From Apophysomyces variabilis (taxonomy: Eukaryota; Mucoromycota; Mucoromycetes; Mucorales; Mucoraceae): DNA of 64,000 nucleotides. The stretch spans positions 172,792 to 236,791 of the forward strand of contig MZZL01000407.1 of the NCBI GenBank assembly GCA_002749535.1, given 5' to 3'. The position numbers and the translations under genes are program-made. Each line of letters starts with the position of its first letter. The stretch's first letter is position 1. Of the stretch, positions 47,201 to 58,444 are shown one piece after another. The notes beneath the pieces were generated by a model that ran no database searches, was not told the origin of the DNA, and was given only the letters and a program-made list of their open reading frames with translations.

Positions 47201-48017
47201 TTATCCATGACCTTCAGATGTGTTGGGCAAGTAATCGTTCGAAAGTCTGCGATGCCTTAAAGAGCGATTATGACGGTTTAAATCCACTCTTCGTCCAAAA
47301 GCTACCTGGCATTGTGGGCATTCAAACGGCCTAGATCGCCTGGACGGATTGTTGGATCGTCTATGACTTACATACCGACTAACTGGAAAGACGATGACAT
47401 TGAACTGATCTCGATGAGGTTCAGTTCCAGCTCGTTGCACTTGAGAAGGCGTGTTTGCTAGTGACCTTGCATGATTATGCTGGGTGTGATTCGTAGCATT
47501 GGACAAAGTGCTCGATGGAAGTAGACCATTCTATAAGGTAACAGTTAAAGAAGTTGGGGAAATAGAATAAGGACATGCAAAAACAGGGGAAGCCTATTAG
47601 TAAGTGTTTCGGACATGCCAGGTTGGAACTTACAGATGGAACGTGCATTTCGTTAAAGGTTGCATTCTGCTGTGGCAAAGCTGCTGCAGGCATAGATGCA
47701 TGGAGTTGCATCACAAGTCTGTGATCAAAGAAAATCAAATTGTACATCATTTGGCATAACTGATATAGAGAGGAAATCGTATTCCAGCATTCACGCATTT
47801 GATGCTCTAATTGTTCGATTGCCAAGAGTGCTGCTTCAAAAGAAGAGGAGTCCCGGTACGGAGAAAGCGACATAGAGTCAAATGAAGCATGTAGCCCCTC
47901 TGTGCTAAGATTCCAGGGAAAAAGAGGATCTATTGATCCTCCTTCTTCTTCAATCATATCATCCATAACTGGGAATGAGTCTGACTGCTCATTGGGCTCT
48001 TGAGGCGTTGTATTCAT
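47201..48017 (-). CDS. C2H2 zinc-finger protein, family member 1
   Basis: Putative DNA-binding protein, two exons (48017-47634 and 47530-47201), 237 residues. The N-terminal exon is acidic, with a predicted helix (LLAIEQLEHQMRECWNTI) that may serve dimerisation. The C-terminal exon carries one C2H2 finger, FECPQCQVAFGRRVDLNRH with the final His after NRSLR. It lacks the second finger seen in member 2, ending 19 residues later. The start at 48017 is preferred because a TATA box (TATAAATA) lies 45 bases upstream inside the longer frame. The intron (GTAAGT to TTATAG, phase 0) is in a position similar to that of member 2, and a DQFNVIV / DNYTIVI block before the finger also matches. Target genes unknown. 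Confidence 0.7.
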
Positions 48018-48061
48018 TACGGAACAAAAAGAAGTTACAGAACTAAACCTAAGTAGTGCAC

Positions 48062-48069
48062 TATTTATA
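48062..48069 (-). promoter_or_regulatory. TATA box of zinc-finger gene 1
   Basis: TATAAATA on the minus strand about 45 bases before the chosen start codon at 48017. The same octamer stands about 40 bases before the ATG of zinc-finger gene 2. Confidence 0.5.
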
Positions 48070-50631
48070 TGTTCTTGTTCTCTTTCGTTCTGCGATATTT
48101 GACTTGCTGTCATTCAAAACCAAACAATAGCTTGAAAGCAAAGTCTTAAAATGGTAGCGCAAGCACCATCTAAAACTGTTAGTAAAGCTCAAATAGTGTT
48201 GCGGCACAGAGTCTTCCCCAAAAACAGGGACGCTCGGGCCCATGCTCCGAACCTCATGAGGTTTTATGCAGTTAACGACGGATCATTGCAAATTGGAAGG
48301 ATTAACGCGAAAACTGGCGGTTTCCATGGCGGCTTGCTCAATAATATATAATATGTGCTATGATCATCAAGTATGTAAGTTTTTCTCTCTTCTTTTTCTC
48401 TGTCGAGTCCTAAGTAGTGATGAAGAAGATAAGACGATTGGTTACTAACGCATGTGAACTGTAAGGAGGTGCTAATACAACAATGCAAGGAAAACTTTAT
48501 ATTACCACAAACATTTACTTTTTCCGCTTAGGCTTCGTAAGGCTTCGTCATGCTTTGGGATCATGTTACCTTTCCTTTCGCTATAAGTGGGGCGTAGGCC
48601 TAAATGCTACTGTCGTCCTAGACATCAACTAATATGATCTCTAGGGTAGCATTGGTTTGAAGCTTGCATGCACATCAACTACCATTAGCATGAAGACTAT
48701 TTCATTCATACCTTTAAACTTTTAAACAATCCAGAGAGTATTCGAAATGTTATCAACATAAGAAATCAATGCTACAGATTCCCATGAAAAGTTAAAGGTC
48801 GTCAGCTCATGTCCATCAGCATATAGGTGCAAAACAGTTAAACAGAGGAAATAACGGACTCAGGATGTAAGAGACGTAACTGATTAGCGCGCCGTTTTCA
48901 ACACCGGTCACTCTAAGTACGTATCTATGCAGCAGCAACATGCTGCATCCATGTAAGAATCGCAAAGTTAAGGCCTTTGCTCCATACAGGTTCAGCCATG
49001 ACCCATGTCAACGACGTGCCAACGCGCGTTCGTCTTCCGAATCTTTAAAGACGTTAAAACTTGTGCATCTTTTTTATTAAACGAGTACGTCTCTTTACTG
49101 TTAGGACGTCCCATCACTTGCAAGCCTATCGCCGGGTGCATTCTAAAAGAAAGGAAAGAAGAGAGGCAAAGAAGGTATGGGAGTAGGATTTATAAGTTGG
49201 CAAAAGCGCGAGACCGTTGCATCTGAGATGGCTATACAAAAATAATCCAAGTCATGCACGTTCAGTTCACTCAGGATTAAATGTGATTTAGACCATGAAC
49301 TACAAAGCCTGAAGGAACAACGTAACATTACTGTGTTTGGCATTGAAGCGCCTCGACCGCAATCGAACCCAAACAATGCACAACTTATTTATGGTTAAAT
49401 CTTTTGAAAGGCTTAGCTTCTAGTAGAGTTGCAGGTCAGTCAGATGTCATAGACTTCGCATTGCAAGTGAGTGTAGAAGAACATTTGACGTTAGACGCAG
49501 TTTCTGTTATGGTAGTCACCTAACATTGCAGGTAATACATAATGAGATTTTTCATGATAAAGTAAGATACAGCGAAGGAGTGAATTACCCGATAATGCTT
49601 GTTTGTACCGCTTGGATTCTGTAATTTATCGTCATTGAAGCACCACTCAAAGCCTGCATTTTATTCGGCTTTGCTATACCTGCTAAACCCCACTACAGGC
49701 ATTTTCATCGATAAAAGCATAGACGCCACACAAAAAATAGTAGCATGGATGCAATTTCAAGCAATTTAACAAGACGTCATCGCTTAGAAACAATTGATAC
49801 TTATTCTATGCATTTGTAATAACCCTCTTAAAAGAAGAATAAACCATATGAAAAGAAAAGGAAGCTCGATACATTCATGGTGCAAAAAGATTTTGATGGA
49901 AGTTCTCCTTTGGTAGTTATTGCCATATTCAACGGACATTGCTCCTACTATGTTCGGAACAGGTTTCATATGCAATCATTCATGGCCATGACATTGCATT
50001 ATCACCATTTATGTTTCTTGTTAACCCGGGATTATCTTTTGCTCGTTAACAATAGCTATAAGCATAGCAACATCTACGGATAACAAAGCATTTTTGCCAA
50101 TATGTAGGTTGGATGCTGTAACGGTAGTGTTCTGCTCATTATTCTAGTACGAGGAGATTAAGTATATGCAATGTTTGGAAAGCCACTTCATGAGAAACAC
50201 AAATTCACTAAACAACTGAACGACATGGGTAACAAATATCATCCGCGGCAAACACTAACTTAAAACTTTGATTTCATTAGGAAATACTAAGGTGAAGCTG
50301 GAGATGACATGATGTGCTAAATCAGCCCGCATGGTTAAGGAGGTTGGACGGCAACTTCCTTTCTTAATCTGTCAAAAGAGTGGGTCAGTTGTCAGCCTTA
50401 CTACGATGCAGATTTCTTATATAGATCAATCTCCAGCGAGAAACTCGCGTATCGATTGTTTGTGGCTACCAGGAGAATATCAGGAATGACGCATTCATCC
50501 TGCCGTTCCTGCAGCATTGGTTTCCAGACAGATGGCCGCAATTACTTTATTTGGCTCGATACGCACTGTTTTCCTTATAGGGTTACATTTTCTTTCCGAA
50601 TTTGGTAAAAGCTTGATGTTGAGGATGATGT
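48070..50631. other. Divergent spacer between zinc-finger genes 1 and 2
   Basis: 2.5 kb between two divergent zinc-finger genes, holding both promoters. AT-rich, with short frames only (49005-49226 and 49877-50083, for example). No gene or repeat recognised. Confidence 0.45.
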
Positions 50632-50639
50632 ATAAATAA
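50632..50639 (+). promoter_or_regulatory. TATA box of zinc-finger gene 2
   Basis: TATAAATA 39 bases upstream of the ATG at 50678. Confidence 0.5.
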
Positions 50640-50677
50640 TTTTGGATATATCACCTTTTAACAAGTCAACCATATTC

Positions 50678-51414
50678 ATGTCTGGATATCCTGAACAGCA
50701 AGACCAGGATTTCTTCCCAGAAGCATCGTTTCAAGACGAAGGATGCCTGGCTTTGCAGTGCATCTTGATGCTGTCCCTTCTGGATCACATAAAGCAGCAA
50801 TGGGAAGAACTTAACAAAGCTATCGGCAAAATGGCGGAGTTGCGTGGTATTATTCAAAGAATGGCTTCGTGCAGCAATCTTGCAAGTCAAATCCCGTACA
50901 ATGACGCTCAGCACTTTGGTAATCCTTGTACTCAATTCCAATAACTCTGAAGTCACTGACATGTATCCCAGGGATCAACGGCTTCAGCAAAGATAGTCAA
51001 ACGATGCTACCGCCGTTCCCTCTAACTTCGTTTTATTTGAGCATGGAGCAATGCCTTGCCATGGCAGCGACCCCTAAAACAACCAATAAACCATCATTCG
51101 ATCCAGCCAAGCTTGGGAAAAATGATAATTATACCATTGTGATTCTCGGGAATCAAAGTCGTAGCGACAATCAACGTTTCAGTCTCTCATCGTCCCGGAT
51201 GTTGTATGAATGTTCCCGATGTGACGCAGCGTTTGGACGGAGACAGGACTGGGTGCGTCATCTCGCATCCTTGCAGCATCGCAACCGCCAGAATCAAAAA
51301 CTGTCTGATCGTCGATGTAGGTATTGCCGGAAGCTGTTTTCTCGTAGAGATGTTGCATTACGCCACGAGAAGATTGTCCATCACCGTTCATCAGGTCGTA
51401 ATCATAAAAAATAA
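50678..51414 (+). CDS. C2H2 zinc-finger protein, family member 2
   Basis: Two exons, 50678-50918 and 50972-51414, joined G|GG in phase, 227 residues. The N-terminal part has a helical segment (LDHIKQQWEELNKAIGKMAE), the counterpart of the one in member 1. The second half has KNDNYTIVILGNQSR and then two C2H2 fingers: YECSRCDAAFGRRQDWVRH and RRCRYCRKLFSRRDVALRH. It ends in a basic tail. The frame extends upstream to 50642, but the first ATG is 50678, just behind a TATA box. It is likely a transcription factor; target unknown. With member 1, 2.7 kb away and divergent, it forms an inverted pair. Confidence 0.75.
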
Positions 51415-52412
51415 CTTTTTGCCAACTCTGGTTTGGGGTCTTCCAATTACATATTGCATAACCATATGATTATGTGCATCTATGCTTAAAGTATTAGAAC
51501 GGCAATATATATGGCTTAAACTTATGTCAAATACGATGCTTCTACAAAGCGTTCTCCAATCGAATTCATCCTATCTATTTTTGTTGGGCTATAGCGGATA
51601 GTTTCTTCCCGTACTTGCCTAACCTACGTAAACATGCGCACCAAACTTGTCATTGCTGGGTTATTATGACCTAAGCTTTCCTGGACGATTAGCTGTAATA
51701 AATTAGCGTTAGGGGGCTTCACAAGTGATCCTTCACGCCTTGTGCATTGATCGTCTGAGCTCAGCCAATGGTCATAATGTTCGATCTAATAACTGTCGCA
51801 TAAAACGGCTGCGGCTAAGCGGGTTGACTTACTACTAGTGGCACCATATGTTTATTTCCTTATTAGGATTTCAGATTGAATTTCTAGATGCGATATTTAA
51901 ATCATCGATTTCCCACATAATATTTATCCTTTTTCTCAGCAACTGTTGTTACCGGAGACGTCCGATAGTGTACATTTTCTGCAATAGGAATCTTATGGTT
52001 TATCTTAACGATGGCTAACTTGGCTAGAGAGTATTTACCTATGCAATGACAACCGGGCTATAATTAAGCGAGACTAAAAATAAGATGGCCACATTTCGTA
52101 AATACTGCTCTGATTGAATATATTTGACACTTATTAGAGCTTTAGTAAAATGAAGTTGCCATCCGAGCTACATTGTTTGGTTATTGGAGCGGAGTAATAT
52201 TTTAGATACGAACCATGTCAAACAAGCTGACTCAATCCAAATGGTTCTTGCATTAGCTATGGTAAATGCGGGTTGGGCACTAACTTTGTTAAAAAAAATT
52301 GAAGGCATGCCAAGAAAATCTAGTTGCTAGCTATGGAAGCCTACAGAAACGAACTTTATTTTGAAAATTGACTTCAAAACAAAAGACTAGCGAAAGAGAT
52401 ATTTCGTTGTAA
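51415..52412. other. Gene-poor sequence
   Basis: 1 kb of AT-rich DNA, the 3' flank of zinc-finger gene 2 and upstream region of the next frame. Nothing recognised. Confidence 0.45.
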
Positions 52413-52478
52413 TTGTTAGATGCTTTTTTGGTTCCATATTGCGGTATACGTCGCTGTCGTAGTATGACTTCCCAGTAC

Positions 52479-52764
52479 TTGCGTTCCATGAACAGGATGA
52501 TCCGAATTAACGTGTTTGCATTTACAGTGAACTTCTGTAGTTTGGACACCGACTGCACCTCTTGCTCTAAATCAGAGATCCATCACCTAGGACGAAGACA
52601 AGGTGATACTGCTCTATCGCAGTTATTACACTTAGCTAAATCATACACCTATCGCCGAGAAAAACGTCCGTATGCCATGGATTCGGATAAGGTGTCTGTA
52701 AGTACTTTATCTTTATTGAATTCACCATAGGAAATCGGGAATCGTGAGGAAACCGGACAAAACC
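52479..52764 (+). pseudogene. Small gene split by the DIRS element (5' part)
   Basis: An open frame with several possible ATGs (the first near 52464) runs to MDSDKVS, meets a good donor (GTAAGT, 52698) and resumes after ACCATAG (52731) as EIGNREETGQNQ. It then enters the left end of the DIRS element. On the far side of the element the frame would continue for about 11 codons to a TGA (near 56994). No family is recognised. The fit of the frame across both flanks is suggestive only. Confidence 0.35.
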
Positions 52765-52872
52765 AAGAAGTTGACGGAGGTGAGGCCGAAGATGTGGTGG
52801 TAGAACTTCCATCACTGCGCTTTATTGGTTTATATAATAAAAATTTTTCTATATATCTTCACATCTTGAAAA
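52765..52872. repeat. Left inverted terminal repeat of DIRS element
   Basis: Matches the reverse complement of the right end (56860-56966) with a few substitutions and length changes in an A/T run. Includes GTGGTAGAACTTC and TATTGGTTTATATAATA. Confidence 0.75.
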
Positions 52873-52917
52873 GGTGAAATACGTTGCTAATTTTTTCTGG
52901 TTTTGTTTTTGGGTGGG

Positions 52918-53999
52918 TCAGCCGAGGAGACGTCGATACCACGGTAATGGGTGGGCTTCTACCACATCTTCGGCCCCACCTCCGTCAACTTCTTGGTTGC
53001 GGGGCGTTCCTAGCACAAGCCCAGTTGACTCCGGTTCGGCCTCCGATGTGGTATTGTTGTCCGTTCCAGAAAAAATTGAGTTCGCAATCTTGGTTCCTCT
53101 AGCATGTTGTGCCGTTGGCTGAAAATAATATCTCTCGAACGTGTCCGCTTGCAGACTCCAATTTGCCTGTTTTTTGATGTCTAGAATCGAATTACCAGCC
53201 TTGACGGCACCAGTGCTGGCAGCCGCGCGGATTGAGTGAGCTTTATATATTTTGGTGTTGATTTCTGCAGCTTCCAGATGTGATACTACCCAGCTTTCTA
53301 CCGTTGTTTCTCTAATCGAACGGATCTTGTGAGGTTCGGTGATGTGTGCCAGAAATAAGGTATGGTCCTCTGGCAGATTCGGTCGCAAACTTTTAGTCTT
53401 CTCTATAAATTGGCACAAAGTATTAACGGGGCAAAAGATGGCATCCTCTATAGCGCCTAGGACAGATGATTTGGATTGTGCTTCTTTCGGTTCCCGTATA
53501 ATGAGAATCGCTCCTATGATTCTATCTTCTTCTCGCTGAAAAGAAATTCTCGTAGTTGTAAGCGACCTAGATCTGACCACGGGCGCCACATCGTAGCTAT
53601 GCACAATAATAAAAGCTTTTTTGTTTGCAATTGGTCAAGGGAAAGGTTCTCCGACGGACCCCAATGATCGGATGTAACGGACAAGGATTCAAATATCCCA
53701 TGTTTCCAAATCTTCCTTGGAAGGTAATTTCACCTTGGTTCGTCTTCTGACCTTGAAGGAATTGTTGATAGTTGGTTGTTGAGCCAAACCTAGTTTGTTT
53801 GGATGTAATACTCTATAGGCTGAACCGATTGAGGAACGAAATGCTTTCAAATATTCGTACGAGTAATGTTGTTTCTCTACAAAGAATTTAAGGAGGGCTT
53901 GGACATTGTACTCCTTTGGATCTACTGGCGGATGCTGTTGGTGAGCTCACCGAGCCCAGGTCCGCCATGCTTTGTTATACCGAAGCGTTGTCTGGCGTC
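52918..53999 (-). pseudogene. DIRS tyrosine recombinase, frameshifted
   Basis: Site-specific recombinase that would integrate the circular DNA copy. The C-terminal half (from about 53570) has the catalytic HSIRAAAST (H-x-x-R) and the Tyr-containing FERYYFQP. The N-terminal half (about 53999-53560) lies in another frame and contains LCIATMWRPWSDLGRLQ, so a one-base shift near 53555 divides the gene. In-frame TGA codons also interrupt the upstream half (after LETWDI near 53675, and near 53948). Confidence 0.75.
52957..52996. repeat. Internal complementary region of DIRS element
   Basis: TTCTACCACATCTTCGG followed by CCTCCGTCAACTTCTTGG repeats the outermost part of the termini, in the orientation of the right end. 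Its position beside the recombinase gene end is diagnostic for DIRS. Confidence 0.75.
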
Positions 54000-54902
54000 T
54001 CATTGTATGTATGATGTATTCTGATTCCTTCTCTTGTAACCCTTGCTCTTTCTAGGCTTTCCTAATAATCTGCATGCGATCATCTTCCATTTTCCCATTG
54101 TCCATGTCATATAGCTCCTCGCCATTCTCAATAACATCGGCCACAGTACTGTGTTGGCCAGCACGGCGTGATTAGTACTGCTGTTTTCACTTTGTCCTGC
54201 TGAAGTTTCCGCAGAACTCTCGGAATTAGACGCCATGGGGGAAGAAACAATCCCTTGATTGGCCATTGTTGTTGGAATGCATCTATTGCTGAAGCATTGG
54301 GATCCGGATGGTAACTCCAGTAGGTCAGTAGTTGAGCATTGTGCCTTGCTGCAAATGCATCCACTGTTAGCGGTCCCCATCGACGTTGTATCTTTTGGAA
54401 TATGGTCTGATGTATTTTCTTTTCGTACAACGGGATGTTGCGACGACTCAATGAATCGGATTCGATGTTGTTCACCCCCATGATATGATGAAATATCAGC
54501 TGTAGTTGGAATCGATTGCAAAGCTCTTGTGTTTCCAAGGCTATGTCCTGTAGTTGCACCGAGCTGGTTCCTCCCGATTTCCGCACATATTTCGGTGCCG
54601 TAATGCTGTCGGAATATATCTGAACTGTCGTTCCTGCATATTCTTTTGCGTGTAATTGTATGGCGAATAAGATCGTCCGCAATTCCCTGACATTGATGGA
54701 TTCGTCTTTTTCTTGTCGGGTCCAAAATCCGTAGGTCTGAATCTTCGGTGAATTCACTCCCCAGCCGGTGTCCAAAGCATCGACGTGAATTGTTATGCTC
54801 GGTTATGTCGTTTGGGCTTCTCGAATAGGGAGACCATTCTTCTGCTGTGCAAGGTCCATTCACCACTGTAGATCTTTCAAGCCGTTCTGGGATATTGAAC
54901 AT
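54000..54902 (-). pseudogene. DIRS RNase H region
   Basis: RNase H-like part of the DIRS polyprotein in the frame 54775-54128: TGWGVNSPKI, NVRELRTILFAIQLHAKE, YSDSITAPKYVRKSGGT, HHIMGVNNIESDSLSRR and RWGPLTVDAFAARHNAQ. These are conserved landmarks of DIRS elements. It lies directly downstream of the RT on the same strand; the connection to it crosses stops. Confidence 0.7.
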
Positions 54903-55030
54903 TTGCCTTTCCAGTTGTGATGATTCTTATGAAGACTCTTCGCCAGATCGCGCTGTAAATATCGGAGATGTACGAGGGCTTCTCCAATCGCCAGGATCAT
55001 AGCTGTCATCTTCCACAAGAGACTGGCTAT

Positions 55031-55939
55031 CTACCGGCATGATCTCTGGACTCGGAGATTCTGTGCCTGTTTGATACGAGATCGAAGTTTCATCATTTTC
55101 TGGTACGGTACCTGAATTTGCATCCTCTTGGTACTGAAATGGAACCCCAGAAATTCTTGCTGGTGCATTGGCTGCAATTTGGTTTTATCCATATTGATCA
55201 AGAATCCTAGGCGTTGTAGGTGTGTGATCACCTGTCAAACTGTATAATCCATCTCTTCTTTCATCTTCGATAACAGACAAATGTCGTCGAGATAGTACAC
55301 CAGTCATATTCCTGCTTTCCTCAGAGGTTCGATTGCATATCACATGAGTTTCGAGAAAACACGCGGCGCTACACTCAAGCCAAAGGCGAGGGATCGATAC
55401 TGGTAGATCGTACCTTTGTGCCTGAATGAAAGGAATCTGCGTGATTCCTTGTGCATTGGCACCACTACATACGCGTCCTTTAGATCTATCTTGCATATGT
55501 GATCGTTCGCCTCGATTATCTCTCGTAGTGCTGAAATCCCTTCCATCTTGAAATAGGAGCATTGCACAAATTTGTTGATGTTCTTGCAATCCAATATTGG
55601 ACGCCTCTTGTTGGGTTCTTGTATGGTGAAGAAATTGGACAAGAACCGGTCGTCCTGATCTGGGGGTTTCTCTATGATGCACGAGTGTAAAAACTTGTTC
55701 ACTGCTTCGTCTACTGCTTCCTGTTCTTCCTTGGAGAAACAGAGGTCCTTTGATCTCCATGGTACTGGTGTTGATGACCACTGGATACAGTATCCCTGAG
55801 ACACCACCAAAAGAGGCCATGAATGAGTCATAGTTTCCTTCCAATATTGTGCAAAATGATGTAAGCGGCCACCTGAGAGGATCCCATCCTCTGGAATGTT
55901 GTAGTGTGAGTTGATTGTTGTCATTTTCCTGTGATTCAT
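55031..55939 (-). pseudogene. DIRS reverse transcriptase with three in-frame TGA codons
   Basis: RT palm and fingers: FFTIQEPNKRRPILDCKN, CKIDLKDAYVVVPM, FRHKGTIYQYRSLAFGLSVA and the active-site YYLDDI (about 55283-55300). The frame is interrupted by TGA at 55340-55342, 55304-55306 and 55235-55237, within about 36 codons around the active site. The rest of the frame is well conserved, so these are recent point lesions. All three sites could be former Arg CGA codons. Confidence 0.8.
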
Positions 55940-55983
55940 AGAATCCGGGAGCCTCTGGATCTTCGCCTCTTGGACCAGCGGTG

Positions 55984-56832
55984 TTACTGTGAGGTTGATG
56001 GAGATGGGTTGACGGACTGCTTGTTCTTGTCTATGTTGTTGTTCGAGGGGCCTCTGCCCCGGCCAAAAAAACCTTGGCCAGTGTTCCAGTTGGACCTTCC
56101 TCTATAGCTTTGATTGTATTCTCGGAAGTTACCTCGATTTCGGGAGGATCCACTTCCATAGAAAGATCCTCGGTTATTTGATGTGGCACTTCGTAAGATA
56201 GCTTGTTCATATCTTGCTTGTTGTATTTTCTTGACAACTTCGGAAGAGAATGCCATTGTCTTCTCACTGTCTTCTTCGGATTCTTCCAAATATCGCATGT
56301 TTTCGGGCAATTTAAGGGCTTTAGCGGAAAGTTGCCTTGTTTCTTGGTCCCAGCTTCTGCCAGTAGCAAACTGGAAGATTGCAAGCCTTCTGAGTTTCTC
56401 CAATACTCCTTGGAGGTCCTCTCGGTCACGTTCATCTCCACCACGGTCAACGAGGAACTTGACGTCTTCGAAAATTTCAGCAGTGGCTTATGCGGCCACT
56501 CGTATTCTTTCTGAATGTTTGTAGTTTTGGACAACGGTTTGATATGCATCCATCGAGGATTTCTTAAGATTCGGGATGAAGGCACGGTTGATGGCGCCTG
56601 GTTTGGTCCATTCACCTCCTTGAAATCGTTGGACGTCTCGGACGAATTTTTTAACGTTATACTGGAGTTCAGCCGTGGCAGTTTGTTCCAGCTCCTCGAA
56701 TATTTCCGTTGGGAGTTCTGGTCTGTCCCTATTTCCTGGATCAACCGATTGTTGGGATCGAATGGCTCGGTTGAGTAGTTCACTGAATTGATCTTGTGTA
56801 AGGGTAACTGTTCTATTGGTCACACTTTCCAT
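55984..56832 (-). pseudogene. DIRS gag-like protein with one premature stop
   Basis: Starts with MESVTNRTVTLTQDQFSE; the second half is Arg/Gly/Asn-rich (NRGSFYGSGSSRNRGNF), typical of a nucleic-acid-binding Gag. One frame runs the whole length except for a TAA at 56488-56490. The frame resumes immediately, so this is a single nonsense change. Confidence 0.7.
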
Positions 56833-56859
56833 AATAGTACTACGTTGCGCAGCTTTGAA

Positions 56860-56966
56860 ATATGTGAAAGATATAGAGATAGAAATTTTTTTTATTATAT
56901 AGACCAATAAAACGCAGTGATAGAAGTTCTACCACATCTTCGGGCCTCACCTCCGTCAACTTCTTG
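56860..56966. repeat. Right inverted terminal repeat of DIRS element
   Basis: Inverted counterpart of 52765-52872; contains ACCAATAAAACGCAGTGATA and ends ...CAACTTCTT. Confidence 0.75.
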
Positions 56967-57052
56967 CAAACGTATCTTCAGACTCCTTTAAAAAGTTTCT
57001 GAGTTTCCAGAACACTTTTTGTTTACTTCTCTCTTCTCTTGTTGATAAACTG

Positions 57053-57725
57053 ATGACTAACAATCCGAATTACAGTAACCAAATCCCACAAATTCTTTCT
57101 ATGACATTGGACATATGCCGGGAAGTCAAGGAATTGAGGCAAGCGGTCCAGGAGCTGAAGGCCAAAATCGCTGACCTGAAGGTACCAATGCGATGTCTCA
57201 ATTTTTTAGCGAAATGCGATCTCCCCAGCACCCGTCACTGCGCAAAATCTGCTTCTTGCCGTCAATGTTCCTACTGCCAATTGTCATCGTGAAATTTATC
57301 CCCCGTGAAAGGATGATAAGAGAAGTCCTTGCTATCGCAAAACCAAGCAACTGACCGCTGAACTCATTCAATGGGTAGCAAACACGGCGAAAAATGACAA
57401 TAGGTCAATTGATATAAACACGGCTAAAAAGTTGTTGAAGCATGCGAACCTCATAGCAAAGGTAGCTGCAGCTGTTTTAGCAGGTAAGATGAAGAAACCT
57501 ACCGCATGGGCCCGCGTCCCCATCGAAATGAGAATGACTGGATACACATATCTTGAGGAGAAACTTGTCCCTGCTGGCATTCCACTGGATAGATGCATCC
57601 AATACTGGTGTGCCAGGCTCATGCTATGCAAAGCTTGGGAAACACCCAAGAAAGAGTCCTCTGCCACCAACGGATGCCAGCAGCCTACTGGCGCTGAGAC
57701 TCCAGTAGAAGTTGATGCTGATTAA
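57053..57725 (+). CDS. Unknown protein with N-terminal coiled coil
   Basis: Two exons, 57053-57181 and 57312-57725, joined in phase 0 (donor GTACCA, acceptor GTGAAAG, both mediocre), 180 residues. Residues 20-43 (REVKELRQAVQELKAKIADL) form a clear coiled coil. The second exon is a compact, mixed helical domain (LTAELIQWVANTAKND, KKLLKHANLIAKVAAAVLAG, IPLDRCIQYWCARLML) with a short polar tail. The layout, oligomerisation helix plus a small folded domain, would suit a DNA- or protein-binding adaptor, but no family is recognised. It begins 87 bases from the right end of the DIRS element. Confidence 0.55.
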
Positions 57726-58444
57726 CCGCGGGATGCCAGCAGGGCAGTTGAGGTTTTAGATTATTCATTGGCGCAGCACTCGTCAGGTAAGCCTGATATG
57801 TCTTCCTTACTTTGTTGTACTCATGTGTATCCAAAGATTGCTTGTCAAATCCGCCTGTGGTATTTAATCTGCCAGCACCAGAGATACCAACCAGTCTGCC
57901 TGCTACTGCACCAAGTAACCGTAGGCAAATGAGGGGTCGAGGCAGGTCCTCCAAACGACAAAGAACGTAGTTGAAACGGAGGACTTTAGGCAAAAACCGT
58001 TGAACATAATAAATACCAACATTGATATGTGTTTCTAAAGCATGTTTTAATGTAACAGAAAACGTTGAATAGCTATTGAATAAATATTGCAGTATAAAAA
58101 CGTATTCAAATGGATCCTAAAATGGATACAAAAGGATATTGAATGGATACCTGAGGATACCGCAGGAAGCTAAATATCCGGAAATCCCGCGAAACCTGAG
58201 GAAACGTTTAAGCTTATGAACAGGTTTCCTGGCGTTTCCTGGCGTTTCCTGGCGTTTCCTTTTCCTATGGTGTTAATTACTTACCAATTACACCAAACCT
58301 TGAGGAAGATCTAATCGAAGGGAATTATATTTGAAAAAAAATATAAATAAGGCATTTGTAGAGTAAGACTTGTAGAGCATAAGTTGCTTTCTGAAATCTG
58401 TGTAACTTTTGAAGAAATAACAAAATGAGGGTCAAAGTGGGAGA
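57726..58444. other. Spacer with short repeats
   Basis: Contains a cluster of GGATA/GGATCC steps at about 58108-58165 and a 10-bp tandem repeat at 58221-58260. No gene seen. Confidence 0.5.
58221..58260. repeat. 10-bp tandem repeat GGCGTTTCCT
   Basis: Three exact units of GGCGTTTCCT, preceded by one variant (CAGGTTTCCT). A reverse-complement core (GGAAACG) lies about 20 bases upstream. Confidence 0.75.

Larger units (their letters stand above)
52765..56966 (-). mobile_element. Degenerate DIRS-type retrotransposon
   Basis: About 4.2 kb, coding on the minus strand in the order gag, reverse transcriptase, RNase H, tyrosine recombinase. Inverted terminal repeats of about 105 bases lie at 52765-52872 and 56860-56966 and share the end sequence AAGAAGTTGACGGAGG. 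A third copy of the end (52957-52996), next to the recombinase stop, is the internal complementary region used to rebuild the termini of DIRS circles. No LTRs and no target duplication are seen, as expected. The element is dead: premature stops in gag and RT, and a frameshift in the recombinase. Confidence 0.85.

Noticed and set aside
55185..55844. Second long minus-strand frame over the DIRS RT
   Set aside because: Out-of-frame shadow; only the 55939-55031 frame carries the RT motifs.
52765..56966. LTR retrotransposon or complex duplication
   Set aside because: Ends are inverted, not direct, an internal complementary region is present, and the enzyme is a tyrosine recombinase, not a DDE integrase.
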